A DNA stretch of 64,000 nt from RCIO01 sp040880025 (GTDB taxonomy: Bacteria > Pseudomonadota > Alphaproteobacteria > Rhizobiales > Rhizobiaceae): positions 22,360 through 86,359 of the forward strand of contig JBBDJD010000014.1 of NCBI GenBank assembly GCA_040880025.1, read 5' to 3'. Each line of letters starts with the position of its first letter. Within the stretch, counting starts at the first letter, position 1. A model generated the notes under the pieces. The model searched no databases, was not told the DNA's origin, and saw only the letters and a list, made by a program, of their open reading frames with translations. Of the stretch, positions 1 through 7,808 are shown in pieces. A program made the translations under genes and the position numbers.

Positions 1-2
1 TC

Positions 3-290
3 GTTCTCTACAAAGCGCTGGAGGATTCACTGAAGACCGCGGCCCAGCAGGACGTGGCGCACAAGATCAATACGCTGGGCAGCCAGGTCGACAACACGGC
101 CGAGCAGACGATGGCCGGCATCGGCGCCGCCGCGCAGAAGCACATCGGCGACCTCCTGGAAATGCACGAGAAGAACATGGTCGCCACCGCCGATATCCAG
201 CGCCGCAAGAAGCTGGCGGACGAGGCCTTCTCCCGGCGCTTCGAGGAAGTCTTGCGCAAGCACAACGCGGCGGACTATGTGAGGCCGTAG
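3..290 (+). CDS. Unrecognised helical protein, 5' end outside window (partial)
   Basis: The frame is open from the first bases of the window to a TAG at 288-290, so the gene begins upstream. A GTG at 54 is in frame, but the reading continues before it with similar amino-acid composition (VLYKALEDSLKTAAQQD), so it is probably internal. The visible 95 residues are hydrophilic and alanine-, lysine- and glutamate-rich, consistent with long helices or coiled coil (AAQKHIGDLLEMHEKN, RRKKLADEAF). No catalytic motif is visible. It is the first visible member of a same-strand cluster with an AAA+ ATPase, and the next gene starts 22 bases on, so co-transcription is likely. I do not recognise the family; function unknown. 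Confidence 0.6.
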   Translation, partial: VLYKALEDSLKTAAQQDVAHKINTLGSQVDNTAEQTMAGIGAAAQKHIGDLLEMHEKNMVATADIQRRKKLADEAFSRRFEEVLRKHNAADYVRP

Positions 291-311
291 CGGCGTACGG
301 GGCCTTTTCCG

Positions 312-1457
312 ATGAATGCCGCGCCGGACGCCGCACACCGTTATTTCGATGCCATTTCGGCCGCGCTGGCCGGGCTGGACATCTTCCTGCGCGACGATAG
401 CTCGCCGCTCTATCGTCACGACACCGTGGCCGCGATCGTCACCGAATATCTGTCGCGGCTCGAACGGTCGTTCTCGTGCTGGGAAAATCGGCTGGCATTC
501 GTCAAATCCTTCCGTATTTCGAGGGCTGAAAGCGGGTATCCCGTCTTCCAGAACGTGCTGGAGCTGGAGAACGACCGGAGGACATCCGAGGGCCGGCTCG
601 CCGCGATCCCGCAGGCCGACCAGATACGCGCCGAAATGGCGGACTTCATTTTGCGCCACAAGGCGTTTCCCGAAGCGCTGCAGCGCACGATGGCTGAGCG
701 GCTTTATCTGGAGGACGTGCGCAACGGGCACGTGTTCTCGCCATTCATTTTGCCGCGCACGGTCAAGGTGTCGGTCAATCCGAAGACAATGCGGCCCTAC
801 TATCTGGTGCATTGGGGCGTGTTCGATGGTTCGGCGAACCTGCCGCTGATCTATATGGCGACGCTGGAAGACTCCTCCGCCGGGCTGGTGCGGTCGCTGG
901 TGACGAAGGACGGCCAGCTCAGCGGGGATGTCGATGTGCCGCTGCCGGTCGAGGGGTTGCTGAACCCGGAACTGGCGCATCGCTTCGACGATTTCGCCGA
1001 GAAGAACTCGGCCTATTCGCTGTCGCCGGCGACCATTGCCGGCAATCTCGACAAGGATTTCGACGCGCTTCATCCCAAGCAGCTGCGCCGTGTTGTGCTC
1101 GGGCCGTTCTATTCGGCCGGCATCACCGAGCACAATTCGACCGTCACCGACATCCTCGCCAAGGTGCGGCGCAAGGAAAACGCCTGGCTGCTGACGTGGA
1201 CGGTGCAGGAGGTGTTTTCCAAGAGCGAGAGGCCGGAGCGCAAGGGGCTGTGGTCGAGCCAGCCGGCGCGCGAGGAATTCCACATCAATACCGACGATCT
1301 GGACGCTGCGCGGCAGGGCGTGAGCTCATACGAGAAGCACGCGCTGATACCGCACGAGGCCTATCAGCTTCTCTACGCGGCAAAGGAAGCGCGCAGGATA
1401 TTCGACGGCTATCAGGTGCACATCGTCTCCAACGGCAAGGTGATTACCGATGTCTGA
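312..1457 (+). CDS. Uncharacterised protein of the AAA+/DUF2333 cluster
   Basis: This 381-residue soluble protein starts at ATG 312. There is no signal peptide and no obvious membrane segment. The middle part (about residues 145-300) alternates short beta-like stretches such as RTVKVSVNPK and YYLVHWGVFDG with charged loops. The C-terminus holds an EEFHINTDDLD stretch. I recognise no catalytic motif and no family name. It lies between the partial coiled protein and the AAA+ ATPase, 32 bases before the ATPase start, so it is probably in the same operon. One possibility is a partner or substrate adaptor of the ATPase, but that rests only on position. Confidence 0.7.
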   Translation: MNAAPDAAHRYFDAISAALAGLDIFLRDDSSPLYRHDTVAAIVTEYLSRLERSFSCWENRLAFVKSFRISRAESGYPVFQNVLELENDRRTSEGRLAAIPQADQIRAEMADFILRHKAFPEALQRTMAERLYLEDVRNGHVFSPFILPRTVKVSVNPKTMRPYYLVHWGVFDGSANLPLIYMATLEDSSAGLVRSLVTKDGQLSGDVDVPLPVEGLLNPELAHRFDDFAEKNSAYSLSPATIAGNLDKDFDALHPKQLRRVVLGPFYSAGITEHNSTVTDILAKVRRKENAWLLTWTVQEVFSKSERPERKGLWSSQPAREEFHINTDDLDAARQGVSSYEKHALIPHEAYQLLYAAKEARRIFDGYQVHIVSNGKVITDV

Positions 1458-1489
1458 GAACCTGGCGCGGCAGAGTTTGTGAGGATGGC

Positions 1490-3400
1490 ATGGACACGGG
1501 TCTGACCACGATTTCGGAAGAAGACGTCGAAAAGCATCTGGCAGTAGCGCAGAGCATGGTGACGCGGGTGATCGTGATGGAAGACGGTGGCGGCCGCTCG
1601 CCGACCGCGCTCGCCGGCACAGGTCGCCGCTTCGTCTCCACGGTTTCCACAGGCTCCGTGCGGCGCACGCGCGAGGTCGAACTGACCAAGACCGTCCAGT
1701 CGGTCAGGCCCGGCGACCAGCTGCTGTCGATTGGCCAGCACACGGTGCTCTATCGCGCCCGCCGCGGCATCCAGGTGGCGCTGGCGGTCGGAGACAATTT
1801 CGCCAAGGCAAGCGACCTCGAAAGCCTGCAGTCCAAGAACACGCGCGCGCCGTTGGAGGGCGAGGAAGCCTCCACCTACAAGCGGCTGCTCGCGGCCTCG
1901 GCCTATGTGGCGGCCTTCGCCTTCGCATCCTACCTCTCGCAGCTTGTCGAAAGCGATGGAGAGGCGCCGAACGATGTCGCCGAGCCGGCCTTTGTTTTCG
2001 ACACCCAACAGGATGCTTTGAAGTCGATGGTCGCCGGTCTGGATGCCGCGCTGGCCGGGGCCAAGGACGAGCAGGACCTTGCCGCGCGCACCCGCGCCTT
2101 CGCCACCGAGGCTATCGAAGGCCTGCTGCAGCGCCGGAGCCGCTTCGACGGGCTGGGCGCGTTCGACAACGCGCATATGCGGCTCGATGCGGACGATTTT
2201 ACCATCGACGGCTTCGATGTCGCGCCCGGCCGCAAGTCCAAGCCGCTGACCATGACCTTCAAGAAGCCGGAAGAGGTCGTCGGCAATCACATTGCCAAAT
2301 ACCAGTCGATCAAGCTGGCCAAGATGCTGATGGCCTATGATTTCGACCGGCAGATGAACCCGTTCGTGGAGCTTGGCGGGTTCGTTTTCACCTTTATCGG
2401 CGACGGCGCGCCCGGTACCGGCAAGACGACGCTGATCCAGATGATCGCCGGGCTGGTGCAGAGCTACTGCCAGGTCGCGGGCTATGGTTTCCACTACGAG
2501 AATTTCGGCGTCGACCAGATTTCGTCCTATCAGGGCAAATCGGGCCAAAGCTGCCGCCAGTTCATCGAAAATGTGCTCTCCCCGCGCTCGATCGGTTTCG
2601 GCACGGTGGACGATATCGACCAGGTGGCGGCCAAGCGTTCCGACGACCGGGCGTCGGCCGGCCAGCACGAAATCACCGGCGTCTTGATGGACGCGTTTTC
2701 GGGCGCGATGACAGTGGTGCGCGGCAATTGCTCGTTCGGCATGTTTTCCAACTATCCGGAGAATGTCGACGACGCGCTGCGTCAAAGGGCAGGGGCCCGG
2801 TGGCTGGTCGACGGGCCGCAGACACGGGCCGATTATATCGACATCTTCGCTCTGCTGGCCGGAAAGAACCACAAAATACCGCTCGGCAAACACGATCTCT
2901 ATGCCGCGCAGGAAATCCAGCGCGCGGTCGACACGGCCTATGAGAGCTATGCCAAGCCGCAGGAAGACGGGCTAGTGGGCGTTTACGAGCGCTTCATGAA
3001 GGACAACGGCGCGCCGAAGTCGCTGGCCGACATCGGCACCTATCTTCACATGATCAAGGAGGCGGAGCCGCGCTTCACCGGCCGGGCGATCAAGAACGTC
3101 ACCGACGCGATCAAGATGCGGGCGATGGACATCGAACTTCCCGATGAATGGTTCGAGAAACCGGAAGCCTTCATGCACAAATCCTACGACGACAAGAAGG
3201 CCATGATCGAGGAACTGCGCGGGCCGTTCGACATGGCGATGGTCATGCAGGAGGTGAACCGCTATGCCGACAGCGAATTCCGCTATTCCGACCGCGCCGA
3301 CGATGCGGCGGTCGAACGCATGTTGCGCGATGCGCGGCTGCGGGAGCGTGCCGCACGCGAAATGGAGGAGCTGAAGGCCAAGGGGCATTGGAACGCCTGA
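1490..3400 (+). CDS. AAA+ family ATPase with long unassigned N-terminal region
   Basis: The product has 636 residues. I chose ATG 1490 because GAGG at 1481-1484 gives a good ribosome-binding site and the frame upstream overlaps the preceding gene. Residues 1-290 match no domain I know. Walker A is GAPGTGKT (306-313). VDDID near 373-377 fits Walker B. A downstream FSNYPENVDDALRQRAGAR stretch looks like sensor 1 plus arginine finger, as in classic AAA proteins of the CDC48/FtsH/proteasomal-ATPase type. No protease or membrane segment is seen, so it is probably a soluble remodelling ATPase. It ends one base before the start region of the DUF6638-like gene, which implies tight coupling. The substrate is unknown; partners are presumably encoded by the neighbours. 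Confidence 0.85.
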   Translation: MDTGLTTISEEDVEKHLAVAQSMVTRVIVMEDGGGRSPTALAGTGRRFVSTVSTGSVRRTREVELTKTVQSVRPGDQLLSIGQHTVLYRARRGIQVALAVGDNFAKASDLESLQSKNTRAPLEGEEASTYKRLLAASAYVAAFAFASYLSQLVESDGEAPNDVAEPAFVFDTQQDALKSMVAGLDAALAGAKDEQDLAARTRAFATEAIEGLLQRRSRFDGLGAFDNAHMRLDADDFTIDGFDVAPGRKSKPLTMTFKKPEEVVGNHIAKYQSIKLAKMLMAYDFDRQMNPFVELGGFVFTFIGDGAPGTGKTTLIQMIAGLVQSYCQVAGYGFHYENFGVDQISSYQGKSGQSCRQFIENVLSPRSIGFGTVDDIDQVAAKRSDDRASAGQHEITGVLMDAFSGAMTVVRGNCSFGMFSNYPENVDDALRQRAGARWLVDGPQTRADYIDIFALLAGKNHKIPLGKHDLYAAQEIQRAVDTAYESYAKPQEDGLVGVYERFMKDNGAPKSLADIGTYLHMIKEAEPRFTGRAIKNVTDAIKMRAMDIELPDEWFEKPEAFMHKSYDDKKAMIEELRGPFDMAMVMQEVNRYADSEFRYSDRADDAAVERMLRDARLRERAAREMEELKAKGHWNA

Positions 3401-3401
3401 G

Positions 3402-4688
3402 ATGGAACTCCTGCGCGACAACGAGCTGATCTATGGACGGTTGCTGCCAATCGAGGAGCCGCATCTGATCGAGCGCTACAACAAGGCGCTGAAGGCGTTC
3501 GGGCTGAAATCCACGAAGCTGAAGAGCTTCGAGATCGACCGAACCGGGTTTTCGCCGCAGATCGCAGTGGAATTGAAGAACCAGCATTATCTCGATCCCA
3601 ACGAGGTCAATCGCCGCTTCATCATCCTGACGCCGCAGCAGATCGATCTGCCGGTCGTGCACACCGCATTCTCCAACACCTCGCAGCTCGTTTTCGAGTT
3701 CATGTCGCGCAATGCGCGCGCTATCGACGCGCTGACGATCAAGGACGTTATCTACGGGGAGATCGAGGATTCAGTCTCCAAGGTCGAGGACATCGAGGAT
3801 TTGCTTTCGATCAACCAGGTCGAGTTCCGGGTGCTGTCGGCCGAGGACGTGGTCGGTAAGGCAGCCGAGCTCGGTGCGCTCACCGACAAGCTCAAGATGG
3901 AGCCTGACGCATGGCGCGACGATGCCATGCTCACGCGCATGGTCGAGCTCGCAAAAGTCACCGGCGACATCCGAGAGAACGCGCTGGTGCCCGATCAGGT
4001 CGTCTTTCGCCACAATGCCTATTGGACCAGCCATTTCGGCGGACTCTACGTGTTCATCGATCCCGACGTGACCACAGTCGTGTCCGACCCGGCAGCGCCC
4101 GGTTTCCGCCGCTCGCGCCCGTGGCAGGTGAGCTATCTGTCGATCAGGGACCCCGAGCGGGTGTTCCGCTTCCTGGCCAGCACCGGCAGGCTCGACCTGC
4201 CGCGCGCCTCGTGGATCGAGAAGGCCGACTATCTCGAGCACCGGGCGGGGCTGATCATCCGCGAGCTTGTCCATCGCGAGGACCCGAAACACGATATTCG
4301 TGCGCTGGACCGCGTGTGGCTGCAAAGCTGGATCCACGCCAACGCCGACATGATCAACGCGGACGGCCGGTTTCCATTCCTCAACGCCGCAAAGCGTGAA
4401 CTTGCGCAGCTAGGCCAATTGCGGGTCGAAGAGATCCGACCGGAATTCCGTTTCCTGGTGGTCCGCGCCAGGCCCGACCATCCGGATGCCTGGCTTACGA
4501 ACAGGCTGATTGCCGATTTCGTGCCCAGCGATTTCCTGTCGCGCTACGTCTTCAACAAGCAGGGCTTCTATGCCGACTACGAGCATCTTGATCCCGTCCG
4601 GCGGCGCTATGTTGTCGACACACTCAAAAGTACATATCTCAAGGACAAGAAGGGTTTCCGCGAGCGTCTCTACGGGCTGGCGGACTGA
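3402..4688 (+). CDS. DUF6638-like protein of unknown function
   Basis: The product has 428 residues. ATG 3402 follows the ATPase stop (3398-3400) by one base, indicating translational coupling. The sequence is soluble, without signal peptide or transmembrane segment. Blocks such as LLRDNELIYGRLLPI at the N-terminus and RYVVDTLKSTYLKDKKGFRERLYG at the C-terminus resemble a conserved alphaproteobacterial family that I recall as DUF6638; the number is from memory. No enzymatic motif is evident. Its constant companion here is the AAA+ ATPase, so an adaptor or substrate role is a reasonable inference only. Confidence 0.75.
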   Translation: MELLRDNELIYGRLLPIEEPHLIERYNKALKAFGLKSTKLKSFEIDRTGFSPQIAVELKNQHYLDPNEVNRRFIILTPQQIDLPVVHTAFSNTSQLVFEFMSRNARAIDALTIKDVIYGEIEDSVSKVEDIEDLLSINQVEFRVLSAEDVVGKAAELGALTDKLKMEPDAWRDDAMLTRMVELAKVTGDIRENALVPDQVVFRHNAYWTSHFGGLYVFIDPDVTTVVSDPAAPGFRRSRPWQVSYLSIRDPERVFRFLASTGRLDLPRASWIEKADYLEHRAGLIIRELVHREDPKHDIRALDRVWLQSWIHANADMINADGRFPFLNAAKRELAQLGQLRVEEIRPEFRFLVVRARPDHPDAWLTNRLIADFVPSDFLSRYVFNKQGFYADYEHLDPVRRRYVVDTLKSTYLKDKKGFRERLYGLAD

Positions 4689-4705
4689 AACGGGGACGCC
4701 GGCGA

Positions 4706-5809
4706 ATGCTTGATCCGATCGTGAATTTCTTCACCCGCGTTTTCCATGCGATCGGGCGCGGGATCGGCCTGCTGATTGCCTGGGCGTTGTGGCCGTTCCT
4801 TGCTTTCCGGAACTGGCTGCGAGGCCGGGGCTGGTTCGTGAAGATTCCGGTTTTTGCGATCCTTCTGGCGATTGTCGCCAGCTATGGCTATCTGCTGGCA
4901 ATCACACAGTTCTGGTCCCCCCGCGATTCAAGCTACGCTGCCGCCTATTCCGTGGAGGCCTATGAGGCCGCAGCCGGCGAGCGCCTGGCAGACAATTCCT
5001 GCCAGCGATCGGCCATGGTGGACGTCACCGCGTCGCTGCTGGACGACAACGCCAACCAGAGCGCATGGGTGTCATCAAATCCGCTCTACAAGGCGGGTTT
5101 CTTTTTTCTCGTCGACTGGAAGGACACGCCATTTTTTGACAACCGCGCGTCGTTCCAGCTCGGCACCAACCAGGCGATCCGCCGGACCGCGGTCGAACTC
5201 GTGGACCGGCTGGGGCGTGTGCGCGGTACTTCGTCGGTGAACCAGAATTTGCAGGAGGCGCGCGAAGCGGCGAATTACCGCGAGACTGCCTGGTATTTCA
5301 CGCTCAGCCCGCCATTTCTTCAACCCTCGACGCAGTCGCGCCTGAGGGACGCTCGAGCCAGCCTGCTCGCTTTCAATGAAGAACTGCGGCTCTGCCGAGC
5401 CGACTTCGACGCGCGGGCGGACAATCTCATGCAGTTTCTCGATCGGGTGACGGCTGACATCGGCTCAACCTCCGAAATCCTGCAGCGGCGGATGGAGGAG
5501 GCGAACTTCACCGGCTTCGACCGGCGCGCCGACGACCGCTTCTGGTTCACCTATGGCCAGCTATACGCCTACCACGGCATCCTGGTCGCGGCCCGCAGCG
5601 ACTTTCGCGAGGTTACGCAGCAGCGCAATCTCGACGCCCTGTGGAGCCGTATCGAAGAGCAGATGCGCAGTGCGCTCACAATCCAGCCGCCAATGATCGC
5701 CAACGGCAGTTCGTCGAGCCTCATCAAGTCGCATCTGGAATCGATCGGCTTTGCTCTGCTGCGGGTGCGTTCCAACCTCGTGGAAATGCGCGAGGTGCTC
5801 GACCGATAG
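4706..5809 (+). CDS. DUF2333 family membrane-anchored protein
   Basis: The product has 367 residues starting at ATG 4706, 17 bases after the DUF6638-like gene. The N-terminus carries amphipathic/hydrophobic stretches (GIGLLIAWALWPFLAF) and one clear transmembrane helix at about residues 47-68 (VKIPVFAILLAIVASYGYLL). The remaining ~300 residues should be periplasmic and helical. The layout and N-terminal sequence fit Pfam DUF2333, a proteobacterial family of unknown function. The last gene of the same-strand cluster, it would tie the cluster to the cell envelope. No lipobox or catalytic motif is visible. Confidence 0.8.
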   Translation: MLDPIVNFFTRVFHAIGRGIGLLIAWALWPFLAFRNWLRGRGWFVKIPVFAILLAIVASYGYLLAITQFWSPRDSSYAAAYSVEAYEAAAGERLADNSCQRSAMVDVTASLLDDNANQSAWVSSNPLYKAGFFFLVDWKDTPFFDNRASFQLGTNQAIRRTAVELVDRLGRVRGTSSVNQNLQEAREAANYRETAWYFTLSPPFLQPSTQSRLRDARASLLAFNEELRLCRADFDARADNLMQFLDRVTADIGSTSEILQRRMEEANFTGFDRRADDRFWFTYGQLYAYHGILVAARSDFREVTQQRNLDALWSRIEEQMRSALTIQPPMIANGSSSSLIKSHLESIGFALLRVRSNLVEMREVLDR

Positions 5810-5905
5810 CTTTGGCCCTGCGCCCCTGACGCGGGACAAGCCTGACGCGGGACAAGGGAACGTCCTTGTTTCTCTCACGTTGGTCGTGAAGCAAGGGAGA
5901 AGACA

Positions 5906-6139
5906 ATGGCCGACGAACGTAAACGCAGGGACAATCTCAGCGAAACCGATCTCGCCCAGGACAAGATGGGCAGGAACAGCCTGCAGGGCGATGACCAAAG
6001 CAATGTCCGAAATCAGAGGCGGTCGGTCCCGGAGGTCAAAAAGGAAGCCGATGATGTCGTCGAGAGTTTTCGCAAGCTCGACAAGGATGTCCGCGCCCGC
6101 GCGGATCTAAACAAGGGTTCAAGGGGGAAAGGCGCCTAG
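5906..6139 (+). CDS. Small highly charged hydrophilic protein
   Basis: The product has 77 residues, starting at ATG 5906 behind an AAGGGAGA ribosome-binding site. It is almost entirely hydrophilic and rich in Lys, Arg, Asp and Gln, with no cysteine or hydrophobic core, so it is probably disordered. A helical acidic/basic stretch (VPEVKKEADDVVESFRKLD) occupies the middle. The gene ends four bases inside the 3' end of the convergent next gene. Such proteins in rhizobia are often stress- or osmotic-related, but nothing in the sequence shows this. Function unknown. Confidence 0.6.
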   Translation: MADERKRRDNLSETDLAQDKMGRNSLQGDDQSNVRNQRRSVPEVKKEADDVVESFRKLDKDVRARADLNKGSRGKGA

Positions 6140-6453
6140 CCGGCACTTTTCGTCAGCACGTCCCGGTCGATATCGCCTTCGAGGACGGCCCGCTCCCCAT
6201 CAGCGGGATATTTGCTGTCGGCGATTTCAGTCACGCTGTAGAGCTTGTCGTTGCGGAAGGCCGAAGCGAAGCGCGTTGACTTGTCGTCGGCCGGCAGCGA
6301 CCCGGAATTCAGAAAGTCGGCTTCGGCTTCGCTCGCGACAAGGCGCGCATCTGCCGGTGATGCGGCTCGCACAATGACTGTTCCCTGTGACGGTGCGATA
6401 TCCCAGTTTGGATCGCCAGGGGCGGCGGCCGGTTCAAGTCGAAATATCTTCAT
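6136..6453 (-). CDS. Small conserved-type rhizobial hypothetical protein
   Basis: The product has 105 residues read leftward from ATG at 6453. It begins MKIFRLEPAAAPGDPNW and contains VIVRAASPADARLVASEAE, a pattern I associate with a recurring family of small rhizobial proteins (Val-Ile-Val-Arg-Ala followed by alternating Ala/Arg). No signal peptide, membrane helix or catalytic motif is visible. It converges with the preceding small gene with a 4-bp tail-to-tail overlap. Function unknown. Confidence 0.6.
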   Translation of the reverse strand: MKIFRLEPAAAPGDPNWDIAPSQGTVIVRAASPADARLVASEAEADFLNSGSLPADDKSTRFASAFRNDKLYSVTEIADSKYPADGERAVLEGDIDRDVLTKSAG

Positions 6454-6550
6454 TGTCCACTCCGCGGGCCCTTTTGGCCAACTCCTGTCGCTCGGGATCG
6501 TTCCGTAGCTGGACGGAACACAGCCGCGTTTCGGCCATTATCCGATAGTG

Positions 6551-7540
6551 ATGAGTGATGAGGAAACCAACGCTGCCGATCGCGGGCGCTCGGCGGCGAA
6601 GCCATCGGGCATCCCCGCCAGAGGCTGGAAAGACATCGTTTGGCGGGTATTCAAGCGCTTTTTCGACGACCGCATAGGTCTCATCGCCGCCGGCGTCGCA
6701 TTCTACATTCTGCTGGGGCTGTTTCCGGCGCTAACGGCGTTTGTGTCGCTGTATGGTTTCCTGTTTGACCCGCAGACGATCGCCGAGCAGGTTTCCTACC
6801 TGCGCGGCCTGCTTCCCAGCGGGGGAATCGAGGTCATCCGCGAGCAACTGCAGAGTCTGGCCAGCCAGGACAGGAATACGCTCAGCATCGGCTTCGCAGC
6901 AGCATTGCTCGTTGCGTTCTGGAGCGCGAACAACGGCGTCAAGACGCTTTTCGAGGCGGTCAACGTCGCCTACAGGGAAAGCGAGAAACGCTCAATTCTC
7001 AAGACGAACATCATAGCCTTCGCATTCACCGTCGGCGCCATGATGCTGATTGCGCTGATGGCCGTTTCGGCGGGTATCGTTCCCCTCGTTCTGTCCTTCC
7101 TGCATCTCGACCGCTTGTCGGAATCCATAATCGTCTTCGGCCGCTGGCCGATCATTTTCGTCGTCGTGGTGTTTTCGATCTCTCTCATTTACCGCTTCGG
7201 TCCGAGCAGGGCACCGGCGAAATGGCGGTGGATCAGCTGGGGCAGCGTGCTTGCAACCACGGTGTGGATCGCCGCTTCGGCCGCCTTCTCCTTCTATCTG
7301 CAGAATTTCGCCAACTACAACGCCACCTACGGTTCGCTGGGGGCAGCCATCGGCCTCATGCTGTGGGCCTGGCTGTCGGCGCTGATTCTGATCGTTGGCG
7401 CCGAGGTCAATGCCGAAATGGAGCACCAGACGACATCCGATTCCACCACGGGCGAGCCGCAGCCGATGGGCAAGAGAGGTGCGGTGGTGGCGGATACGCT
7501 GGGGCGCTCGTTCGGCGGTTCAACGGACCATCCCGAGTAG
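6551..7540 (+). CDS. YihY/BrkB family inner-membrane protein
   Basis: The product is a 329-residue polytopic membrane protein. A GTG at 6548 immediately precedes ATG 6551; I prefer the ATG. The signature region DDRIGLIAAGVAFYILLGLFPAL (about residues 37-60) and later SANNGVKTLFEAVNVAY are diagnostic of the YihY/virulence factor BrkB family, formerly mis-annotated as ribonuclease BN. About six transmembrane helices are visible. The C-terminal tail is hydrophilic and cytoplasmic. The molecular function of the family is not established. The gene stands alone, with 267 bases to the next coding region. Confidence 0.9.
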   Translation: MSDEETNAADRGRSAAKPSGIPARGWKDIVWRVFKRFFDDRIGLIAAGVAFYILLGLFPALTAFVSLYGFLFDPQTIAEQVSYLRGLLPSGGIEVIREQLQSLASQDRNTLSIGFAAALLVAFWSANNGVKTLFEAVNVAYRESEKRSILKTNIIAFAFTVGAMMLIALMAVSAGIVPLVLSFLHLDRLSESIIVFGRWPIIFVVVVFSISLIYRFGPSRAPAKWRWISWGSVLATTVWIAASAAFSFYLQNFANYNATYGSLGAAIGLMLWAWLSALILIVGAEVNAEMEHQTTSDSTTGEPQPMGKRGAVVADTLGRSFGGSTDHPE

Positions 7541-7726
7541 CCTGTATCCAGATCCTTCGGCAATGCCGTTGCACCGTGAAAGCGTGATCGCCGCGCCCCG
7601 GCCCCGCCGCCGTATGGCTGCTGTCGCTTTCGGTGCATTGGATGGCAGTTTCAGGATGGCGCTGGCCTGTGCGTGGGTTTAGTTCCGTCGCCATACGAGC
7701 GCCAGGGACCAGCGGCGGGCACGCTC

Positions 7727-7734
7727 TGTATACA
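7727..7734. promoter_or_regulatory. TGTATACA palindrome, distal copy upstream of fhs
   Basis: A perfect 8-bp palindrome inside the context CTGTATACAA. An identical 8-mer lies 74 bp downstream across the fhs start codon, about seven helical turns away. Paired sites on one helical face are typical of looping repressors. The form resembles operators of GntR/FCD-type regulators, which is inference. Confidence 0.4.
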
Positions 7735-7800
7735 ATTCGGACCGATGACTGTATTGACCTCACGGAAACTCGCCCATATCAGTCAAGAATGAGGGGAAAC

Positions 7801-7808
7801 TGTATACA
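7801..7808. promoter_or_regulatory. TGTATACA palindrome overlapping the fhs start codon
   Basis: The second copy of the palindrome, in context CTGTATACAT; its last base is the A of the fhs ATG (7808-7810). A protein bound here would cover the translation start and the promoter-proximal region. It also replaces the usual ribosome-binding site spacing: the only purine-rich tract upstream is GAGGGG at 7792-7797. Confidence 0.4.
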
